From Calliopum simillimum (Eukaryota > Arthropoda > Insecta > Diptera > Lauxaniidae): a stretch of DNA of 64,000 nt. The stretch covers positions 30,805,964 to 30,869,963 of the forward strand of contig OX638370.1 in the NCBI GenBank assembly GCA_951812925.1, in the 5' to 3' direction. Both the position numbers and the translations under genes were made by a program. The notes below the pieces were generated by a model. The model was not told where the DNA came from, made no database searches, and saw only the letters and a program-made list of their open reading frames with translations. Of the stretch, positions 55,928-64,000 are shown piece by piece (within the stretch, counting starts at the first letter, position 1; each line of letters starts with the position of its first letter).

Positions 55928-56559
55928 TATTTCATGAAACATAGAAAATTTATCGAATTGTAACATTTAAATGAAAGTACAAAACATTGCACAACACTGT
56001 TTGCGCATAGAAGTGTTCACAAGCAGCTGATTTATGCAGCGAAATGTAAGGGTTGACAAAGATTGCGAAAAATGAGTGGTAGAATCGAAGCCAAGAGGGT
56101 GCTCCTAACCAATGGTGCGCGAATGCTGATATTCGCAATTTCTTATCAATATTTTTCAGGCAACTCATGGAAAAATTCTACAAAATATAAAAACGTATTT
56201 ATTTTTGTATACATGACCTTTGCTTAACCCTGGGTCAAATCGAAACACACAAGTGAAAAATAATTGGAATTACTTTTTTTGTGTAATTTATTGTTATGGT
56301 TTTTTCTTAATTAAATTACTGAACATCAAATGTGTAAGGAAAGCTCAAAAAATAAGTGTTAGCAACTACTCATTTCAGTAAACTAGAGTTCGCCTTGTGG
56401 CCGAAATTCGACTATTTCGATTTGACCACAAAACAAAGGAAAAAGTTTTTATACCCTTCTTTGGTCGATAAAACACAAAAAGCTTTTGATATTCTTCCTT
56501 AGGGTTCAGGTTATCTGCATCGGTGCAGCAGCTGTAACTCCAGAGGCGTGTAACTCCTA
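55928..56559. other. No gene recognised
   Basis: AT-rich. The 87-codon frame at 56375-56638 on the - strand is without family features and runs into the adjacent element. Confidence 0.5.
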
Positions 56560-56809
56560 CACTGAGAAAAGAGTATGTTTCGATCAAAGAATTATATTTG
56601 ATTGAACATTTTAGAAAATATTTGTTAATAATTAACAAATTTCGGTAAATATTAATATGCCTTTAATTGGACCTTGAAATATTGTCGATTGGGCCAAAAC
56701 TGATATCTGTTTGATGGAATGTCAAATATTTGCTTTAACTTAAAAAAAAACCTTGTCTGGGATTCGAACGCACTCTAAAAAAAAAAAAAATAATTAAAAA
56801 AAATTCTTT

Positions 56810-56882
56810 CTTGTCTGGGATTTGAACCTACGCCCCCAGGTTATAACTCAAACATCTTATACATTGAGCTAATTCTATCTAC
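56810..56882 (-). other. tRNA-Met-like module, copy 1
   Basis: The reverse complement reads attagctcaatgtataagat (A box), then agttataacc in the anticodon region (decayed here), and aggttcaaatcccagaca (B box). Diverged from copy 2 at 57059. Confidence 0.55.
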
Positions 56883-57058
56883 TTTAATTCTAAACAAAAA
56901 GTCATACAAAAAATTCAACAAGTATTGAAAAATTTCAAAAACATACTGACATTATTTTCAAAACATTATTTTCAAAAGTTACAAAAAACAATCAATACTT
57001 GTTAAATTTTGTGTTTGACTTTTTGTTTAAAATAAATTCAAAATAACAATCACTACAA

Positions 57059-57133
57059 ACGTAGATAGAGTTAGCTCAATGTATAAGACGTTTGACTCAT
57101 ATCCTGTGGGTCTATGTTCGAATCCCAGACAAG
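57059..57133 (+). other. tRNA-Met-like module, copy 2
   Basis: gagttagctcaatgtataag (A-box region), gactcatatcc with CAT in the anticodon position, and tgttcgaatcccagacaag (B-box region). It resembles an elongator-Met tRNA in the D, anticodon and T regions, but the acceptor stem does not pair. The downstream T-run (57140-57150) would act as a Pol III terminator on the + strand. Confidence 0.6.
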
Positions 57134-57984
57134 AAAGTTTTTTTTTTTAAATTAATTATTTTATTTTTTTACTTCACTTTGATTGACTTTTTGATTTGAT
57201 ATAACTTTTTCGTATTTCAATTTGTATATGTAGAACATCTATAGTTATAATATAGTTCTGATTGTTAAGCTGTAAGATTCAGTAATTTACATTCGGTCAT
57301 TGCGTCCTGAGGTTTAAAGAATTCAATACGCGCGGCATAGTTCCAATTCGCTATACATGGATTCCCTCTTACGATTGCAATGAACCAAGGTTACAAATGT
57401 AGCTGGAAAATATATGGTAGCATCTAACAAAGAACAAAAAATGCCCCGGGGGTATGAGTTCAATCCCCACCCAGATATGATTTTTTTTTGTGTTTTTTTT
57501 TTTGTTTTTATTTTTTTGTTTTTTTTTTTTGCAACTTGGCGAGTGCATTCAAATTTCAGAGAGGAGTTTTATTTTTAATTTATAACAAATATTATATTTT
57601 ATGATGTCGCCGTGATCCTAGCAAATATTGTCATATTAGTTTCTAATTAATAAAAAGATTAATAATAATAAAGGTCTAAATTCAAAACAATATATGTCTT
57701 TATATGCAAACATATATTTGGTAATTATTAACAAATATACGATTGAACCAATAAAATTGCTCAAATATGCCACTCATTAAATGATATCAAATATTCGATT
57801 CGCCTATATCAAATATATTATTTGTTAATTATTACCAAATTTTGATGTATATAATCATACTGTTTTCTCAGTGTAATAAAGAGCAAACAGTTTTTGATAT
57901 CTTTCTATACCAAAATTCATAAAAATCAATCATGCTATCGTGCTATATAGTGCTAACTCTATATATATACCAAATTTCATAAAA

Positions 57985-59285
57985 ATCGTGTGCAGTATTT
58001 TCGCCGTGAGAGCGTTTTTTCCATTTAGGGGCGTGGCACTGTCCACTGAAAATATAATGGTCATGTTATCGTTCCTTAGTGCCAATCCTACCTCCATACC
58101 AAATTTCGTTGAAACCGATGCTGTGCACGGTGAGCACATCTGTATTCGCCTCTAGTTTATCATAACTATAGAATATAGATATTATTCAATATTTACTTTA
58201 AGTTTGTCTGAAGAATAATCTTTTGTCTTTATAATATATGTTAAACTTAAATTAAGTAATGAATAATAATAAATAAATAATAATAATAATAATAATGTGG
58301 AGTTAAAATGGATCCAAAATCGGCTAATGCAGAAAGTTTCTGTATTGTTTCTAGATTATAAAACTGTTAAAAATCCTAGCTGATCGTCTTCGAAACATTT
58401 ATACGTAGAATCCGATACAACAACTCAAAGCTCTAATCTTTAAAACCCAATTTAAATTATGTTGATATCTTTATTTTTCTCGGAGATATCCTAACCTAAA
58501 ATGTTGAAAAAGTGCAAAAAACATGTTTTTTCATTATTTCAGTCTACGATATTTCGGAGAAACATAAAGCTATTGACAAAATTTAAATTAGGTTTTAAAG
58601 CAAAAGATTAGAGCTTTGAGTAATTGTATCGGATTCTACGTATAAACGTTCCGTGTTCAAGCTATATAGCGTCAAAATATAGCAAAAACGGTCTTTTTTC
58701 CTTGTTTAAGCTAAGATATCTCAAAAACCGTATGAGAAACAGCAATTTTAAGGCTGGATTCGGATTCAGAAACAATACAGAAACTTTCTGTATTAGCCGA
58801 TTTTGGATCCATTTTAGCTCCACATACCCCCTTGCGGTTTAGCTGTGAGAGCGTTTTTTCCATTTAGGGGCGTAGCACCGCCCACTGAAAAACATAATGG
58901 TCATATTATCATTCCTTAGTGTTAACCCTATCTCCATACCAAATTTCGTTAAAATCGATGCAGCGGATTAGCTGTGAGAGCGTTTTTCCATTTAAGGGCG
59001 TGGCACCGCCCACTGAAAAACATAATGGTCATATTATCGATCCTTAGTGCTAACTCTACCTCCGTACCAAATTTCGTTAAAATCGATGCAGCGGTTCAGC
59101 TGTGAGAGCGTTTTTTCCATTTAAGGGCGTGGCACCGCCCACTGAAAAACATAATGGTCATATTATTATTCCTTAATGCTAACCCTACCTCCGAATCAAA
59201 TTTTGTTAAAATCAATGCAGCGGTTTAGCTGTGAGAGCGTTTTTTCATTTAGGGGCGTGGCACCACTTTAAAAAAATATATAGTC
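57985..59285. repeat. GGGCGTGG minisatellite, about 122-bp period, second array
   Basis: Units with ggggcgtggcac-gcccact, then aaaataatggtca-tatta, cttagtg-taa-cctac, caaatttcgttaaaatcgat and gcggtttagctgtgagagcg occur at 58028, 58865, 58990, 59118 and 59240. The first unit is separated from the others by a foldback element (58293-58823) inserted in the array. Confidence 0.85.
58293..58823. mobile_element. Foldback element, 531 bp, inside the minisatellite
   Basis: tgtggagttaaaatggatcc (58293) mirrors ggatccattttagctccaca (58804-58823). The TIR runs on as caaaatcggctaatgcagaa to about 57 bp. Inner arms are inverted too (gctctaatctttaaaaccca against ttttaaagcaaaagattaga). It shares internal phrases with the palindrome at 60.6-62.0 kb (ctaatttaaattatgttgat, gatatcctaacctaaaa). 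Confidence 0.85.
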
Positions 59286-60470
59286 CTATGCAATGCTCCT
59301 CCTTACAACCTTTCCAACAAAAAAAAAATCAAGCAAATCGGTTGAGATTTAGGTATAGAAACAGGGACCTAACCGATTTCGTTTGCCTATTTATATATAG
59401 ATGTATTTTAAGCATACAACATGTCGTATGCGCAACATAAATTTCACAATGAAACTTAAAAGTTACGCATACGACCTGTTATCAATTCAATTATTGTATG
59501 TATAAAAAGCATTTTGTGTAAAAACAAATGTGCATAAGTAAATTCGTCAACAAAACAAAAACCATCAAATCAACCAGCTGACTATTTTTAACTGCCTACT
59601 ATCAATTTCAAATCCTTTGGCAGGAATTGCTTTGGCATCGCGTAGGCGACATCAATTTATCTCATTTTGAATGCAACTTGTTATACAGCATTGACGACAG
59701 CAAAGTCGCAGATAATCATAGATGGACTATGCGTCCATTCGAAACCATAAAACAACGAAAGACAAAAACAAAAATACACTGACACAGTTGTTAAATTAGC
59801 TAGCGGCGTCATTGGAGAATCCCATTCGGTGCGATGTGATGTTATGACGCATAAACAAATTTTTTTGTTCTATACCAAATATATAAACTTCACTTTTAGT
59901 ACCCATAATTTTATTTACGGAATAATTTTGAAATTATACCGAAAATATAAATGTCTCGTCAAGTAAATTTTAATTTTCGGTTAAATTCAGGAATAGTAGA
60001 TTTTTATAAAAATCTAATGAGAATTTTCACATTGTCCAAAAAGCTTTAAAATCAACTGCGCAGTGAGAATTTGAAAATTGAATTTTTACATAAACCATAA
60101 AAATTAAATACCCTACACAAAACAAAAAAAAAATTAAATGCAGAGTAACTGTCAGTACATATGAATCGATAAATGTTAAAACCCCACATGTTACATTTTT
60201 TTGATTATTTTTAACAGATAACCACAGATTCATTTTCATTATAAAACATTAGGTATCTAAATAATTCACTAAGAAATTCTTGATTTATAAAACAGCAGTT
60301 AGGGACACGACGGAGAATGACTTTTTAATACTTTATGTTATAATTTTATAGAAAATATTAAAAATAACACATTAAAAAATTTTTCAACTGTGGGCGCCAC
60401 TACTCATTTCCAAAATCACATTATTTTTTTTTTCTTTCACATCGTTTTCGAGATATCGTCATTTTCGGTT
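59286..60470. other. No gene recognised
   Basis: After the minisatellite the sequence appears unique: 59490-59830 has near-balanced composition but no open frame, and 59840-60470 is AT-rich. Confidence 0.5.
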
Positions 60471-60489
60471 TTTGGACGAAAAAAAAAAA

Positions 60490-60640
60490 AGATGGGTCCA
60501 CTTAGTTGGAAAAGGTCGCTGGAAAAGGAAATCCAAGAATCGGGAAAGTCGTGGCAAGAGATCAAAGTCATCGCAAGGGATGGCAACGAATGGAGTTGTT
60601 TCATATTGGCCCTATGCTCCTCCTCACGGTGCTTGTGGGA
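60490..60640 (+). pseudogene. LINE ORF2 C-terminal fragment (RTE-like tail)
   Basis: The frame reads GPLSWKRSLEKEIQESGKSW, QEIKVIARDGNEW and FILALCSS, matching the tail found after the RT domain in RTE-type LINEs (W-D-I-G-SW-E--A-DR--W---V-ALC). The usual DR is DG here. It stops where the palindrome arm begins at 60625. Short, so the class is tentative. Confidence 0.45.
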
Positions 60641-61994
60641 GAATTTAAATCAAATTTTGATGTACCTCGGATTTTTTAGTAAATTCTTGTCATAGATGTC
60701 AAAAGAAGTTATTCTATGCAAAAATTAAAATTATAGAGGTGGCGCTTTTTTAAAGATAATCCCTTTTCCAATTGGGCCATTTTCCCATACAAAAAAATAA
60801 AATTTTTTTTTTTAACTACATTAAACAAAAATCAAAATAATCACATTCGATGTGTTTTGCGATGCTACACGCGAATCTGACCTCAGAATCGCTCTATCGT
60901 GTATAGTTTTTGAGATATTCTAATCTAAAAGCCGAAAAAAGTCGTTTTTTGCCATGTTTTGAAGCTATATAACTATGTAACATATCATTTATTCGTTAAA
61001 TGTGGTTAAAATACTTGAAAGTTATGATCTTTTTCTTTAAAATCTTATTTAAATTATGTTTATATCTTCATGCTTCTAAGAGATATCGTAGACCGAAATA
61101 TTGGCTAAACGGGTTTTTTGCACTTTTGTGTCTTTTTAGGTTAGGATATCTTTGACGAAAAAAAAGATATCAACATAATTTAAATTAGGTTTTAAAGGCA
61201 AAGATTAGGACTTTAAAGTTGTTTATCAGATTTAACGAAATTAAAATTTCTTTCACATTTTAAACGAACCGACTACTTGTAAATTCAGCCGTTTGACACC
61301 CCGAGTGTTGTTACGTGTATGCCTTACGGCTTAATGGTCGGTTCGTTAAACATGCTTAAAATGTGAAAGAAATTTTAGTTTCGTTAAATCTGGTAAACAA
61401 CTTTAAAGTCCTAATCTTTACCTTTAAAACCTAATTTAAATTATGTTGATATCTTTTTTTTCGTCAAAGATATCCTAACCTAAAAAGACACAAAAGTGCA
61501 AAAAACCCGTTTAGCCAATATTTCGGTCTACGATATCTCTTAGAAGCATGAAGATATAAACATAATTTAAATAAGATTTTAAAGAAAAAGATCATGACTT
61601 TCAAGTATTTTAACCACATTTAACGAATAAATGATATGTTACATAGTTATATAGCTTCAAAACATGGCAAAAAACGACTTTTTTCGGCTTTTAGATTAGA
61701 ATATCTCAAAAACTATACACGATAGAGCGATTCTGAGGTCAGATTCGCGTGTAGCATCGCAAAACATATCGAATGTGATTATTTTGATTTTTGTTTAATG
61801 CAGTTAAAAAAAAAAATTTTATTTTTTTGTATGGGAAAATGGCCCAATTGGAAAAGGGATTATCTTTAAAAAAGCGCCACCTCTATAATTTTATTTTTTG
61901 CATAGAATAACTTCTTTTGACATCTATAATAAGAATTTACAAAAAAATCCGAGGTACATCAAAATTTGATTTAAATTCTCCCACAAGCACCGTG
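60625..61994. repeat. 1.37-kb near-perfect palindrome (foldback element)
   Basis: Left arm 60625-61272 and right arm about 61336-61994 are reverse complements with few mismatches, separated by a spacer of about 65 bp (61273-61335). The outer tips are cacggtgcttgtgggagaat and its mirror ending caccgtg at 61994. Transcription across it would give a hairpin RNA with a stem of about 640 bp. There is no protein-coding capacity in the arms. Confidence 0.92.
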
Positions 61995-62071
61995 TCCTAG
62001 GAGTTAAAGGAGAATACATACATACATACTTAGTAACAAATATTTCAAGATTTAATATTTATGTTTAAACG

Positions 62072-63233
62072 TAGGGGAAGGGTACCGGTTGTGAGCACCG
62101 TTTTGTTTTCGACTCATAACTTTTGACCAAATGCATATAATGCTGACATATAAGTGTCAATGGAAAGCTAAAGACCTTAGCTAACTAATGGTGAAGAAAG
62201 TAAATTGATTTCATCAGTTGGAAAAATTATATCAAAAAAATAGTGAAGTGATAATTTTTGACAAAAAAAAAATTTTGGGTCCGGTTGTGGGCACTCCTAG
62301 AAAATCGACAAAAAATGGGAAAATATGAAATTAAAAGCAATCAAATGGAGAAGAAACCTTAATTAACTTATTTCGGAGACATTGACCCACAGAAAATTAA
62401 CAAACTCTGCTTAACGGCTTTAACAAAATCAGCGTCACTGAAAACGTCTGGATCGAATGGCATCATACCTGTTGCCCCGAAACCAAACTTGATTATCTAC
62501 GGCTGGTGACAGATCAAATTTTGCAAATTAAGCTAGCTAGGTGACGTCATCTCTGGCCCTTGTTGACATTGCTCTTTTGCCAAGCAAGATTTTTTTGTAC
62601 CAATCCATGCCCGCCATCTGCTCCTCGGTCTAATTGGCTGGAAACTCAATACCGAGATTTTTTGCAAAGCGTTATGCCACCCACACACCCACACTTAATT
62701 AAAATAACTTTTTTTCTACGATATCATTAAAGAGCCTATTGATTCTTTCCTTTCCACTAAAAAAGCGTAAAATGGCATAAGAATACCATTAAGATTAGTA
62801 ACGTTGGCATCCACGATGATATTTCAGTAAACACACGCTTTAAGGGGTGCCCACACCCGGACCACTTCAGGGCCCATACACGACTTTGATAGCCACTTTG
62901 AAAAGCAATTAGCAAATTGTGTTGTGTGAACATTTTGGTTGCATTCGGTCTTGAATCACAAAATACAATAAATTTACTACATAAATTAGATTGCACTCAG
63001 CTTTTCGATTGATTCACTTTGATTTATCGCACTTGGAAAGTGATTGAAAAAAACTTTTGTGTTGACTTTCACTTATTCAAAAATTATTTTTTTCTCAGCA
63101 TCAAGCAAATGCATCTGTTTGCTCCGGTAAATGCACAAAAACTTCGTGCTGTCATAACGAGCGCTTAACATTTGTCAAAAGTTACGGGGGTGCCCACACC
63201 CAGACCTTGCCCACTGGTGGTACCCTTCCCCTA
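62072..63233 (-). mobile_element. pogo-like non-autonomous element, 1162 bp
   Basis: taggggaagggtacc at 62072 mirrors ggtacccttcccctact at 63219-63235, with TA at both ends. The phrase gggtgcccacaccc(g/a)gacc occurs at about 62845 and 63188, and inverted variants occur at about 62085 (gttgtgagcacc) and 62280 (ggttgtgggcactcc). The coding remnant on the - strand is an internal deletion product. Confidence 0.85.
62370..62690 (-). pseudogene. pogo-like transposase remnant, second copy
   Basis: On the - strand FAKNLGIEFPAN, then EEQMAGMDWYKKILLGKRAM near 62625-62585 (CENP-B HTH region), is followed after a short non-homologous join by IIKFGFGATGMMPFDPDVF and SDADFVKAVKQSL near 62500-62410 (C-terminal tail), ending at a stop near 62372. 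The DDE core is missing between them, as in the copy at 830-1100. Confidence 0.7.
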
Positions 63234-63555
63234 CTATATTCAAATTAAAGGTCACTAAATTACCTATAAATGATATTCACAACACTCTTAGGTTAGTTTG
63301 TGAATTTTGACCAAATAAATTGTTTTCAAAAAAAAAATTTTTTTTTCGAAAAAATTTAAAAAAATCAAAATCAACTGCAAATTTATACAAAAAAAAATTC
63401 TAAAAAACCTTTTCGTTTTTTTTATCATAGTCTATATGATTGTGATTAAAATAAGATACTACATAAGAAAATCGATTAAGAAATGGGAAAGTAATATAAA
63501 ATTTGATGAAAAATGGCCGGATTGCATTTTGCCTATTTTTCCATTTTATTTATTT

Positions 63556-64000
63556 TATTTGTCATAAATTTGTATATCATATAGGGTACATTGCATAAGG
63601 TTACGAAGCAGCTGGAAGGTGATAGAGAAAGCCCAGACGAACAAAAAATTGCACTTCTGTGGCGGTATAAAATGTACCCCTGATTTCGCAAAGTTCTGGA
63701 CCTTTAAAGTTTAATTTTTTTTTTCCAAATTTTTGACTTTGGCGGTCATTGTAGTATTCTGCACTCTATAAACCAAAGGTTCTTATAAAAAAGTTTTCTT
63801 TAAAACGCTAGAGTGACCCAATAAATTTTTTTTTTCTAAGACAAGACAGAAAATCGGTTTTAACCCTGTTGCTCCTCAGGGGTATATTTTAGACCCCCCT
63901 CGAGTGCAACTTTTTGTAAGTCTAGGCCAACTATCACCTCCTAGATGCTTCGCAACCTTATGCGGTATACACCTTACATAATATACAAATAAATGACAAA
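63556..64000. mobile_element. MITE with long TIRs, running to the window end
   Basis: tttgtcataaatttgtatat (about 63556) and gcataaggttacgaagcagc (63592) mirror gcttcgcaaccttatgcggt (63946-63965) and atatacaaataaatgacaaa at the last base. The arms are at least 75 bp. The right boundary may extend beyond the window. Confidence 0.75.

Larger units (their letters stand above)
56560..57873. mobile_element. Complete CACTGAG-ended TIR element, 1314 bp, no transposase
   Basis: TIRs cactgagaaaagagtatgtt (56560) and the complement of cactgagaaaacagtatgat (ending 57873), with TA on both sides (56558-56559, 57874-57875). An internal palindrome centred near 56970 holds two tRNA-Met-like modules facing outward from it. 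A third B-box-like ggtatgagttcaatcccc occurs near 57452. AT-rich filler and phrases of the ttgttaata-attaacaaat type occur near both ends. A 5' fragment of this family interrupts the mariner at 16.67 kb. Confidence 0.88.

Noticed and set aside
57059..57133. Functional tRNA-Met gene
   Set aside because: A and B boxes and the CAT position are present, but the acceptor stem does not pair and the module is repeated inside a transposon.
60390..60695. 101-codon frame as an intact gene
   Set aside because: Only about 43 residues resemble a LINE tail and the end is palindrome-arm translation.

Overview
This is a gene-poor, AT-rich, intron-bearing eukaryotic window that reads as dipteran DNA. It carries a Tweedle cuticle protein, a cyclin K-like copy, an SLC16-type transporter with short fly-style introns, and many mariner, Tc1-like, pogo-like and jockey-like transposons. 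A higher fly such as a tephritid fruit fly is my best guess, but the species cannot be fixed from the sequence. All homology calls come from reading translations; no alignment or database search was run.

Only two host genes look intact. One is a single-exon Tweedle (DUF243) gene at 19.9-20.5 kb on the + strand, with a TATA box and a poly(A) signal. The other is a monocarboxylate-transporter-like MFS gene at 30.6-35.7 kb on the - strand. Its five visible coding exons join in frame to 885 codons; the first exon or exons are missing. A third locus, at 10.6-11.85 kb, is a cyclin K-like duplicate that keeps an intron but is broken by a frameshift and a retroposon.

Most of the rest is mobile DNA. 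0-4 kb: pogo-like deletion derivative and minisatellites. 4.3-7.7 kb: a broken gene of an uncharacterised, probably transposon-borne arthropod family, followed by GCCTAA-rich tandem repeats. 8.3-10.5 kb: inverted-repeat element with a nested foldback and a deleted mariner. 12.8-16.0 kb: foldback elements, a MITE and a composite foldback with a Glu-like tRNA module. 16.0-19.1 kb: two mariners, one interrupted by a TIR element with a Met-like tRNA module. 20.9-28.5 kb: another mariner, MITEs, a long-TIR element and an 8-bp satellite. 32.5-33.6 kb: DD37D element inside a transporter intron. 37.5-38.8 kb: R1-like LINE remnant. 40.2-43.2 kb: MITEs and a palindrome. 44.9-53.2 kb: a four-level nest of gag remnant plus R1-like LINE, TIR element with a Val-like tRNA module, jockey-like LINE, and an apparently intact DD41D transposon. 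53.7-64.0 kb: MITEs, a snap-back mariner, the full CACTGAG-ended element, minisatellites, a 1.37-kb near-perfect palindrome, a second pogo-like derivative and a MITE cut by the window end.

Two patterns look least explained by standard annotation. First, three unrelated inverted-repeat element families each carry a tRNA-like (A box/B box) module with a different anticodon-like triplet. Second, several foldback families share a common subterminal module, and one of them forms a 1.37-kb hairpin-capable palindrome.
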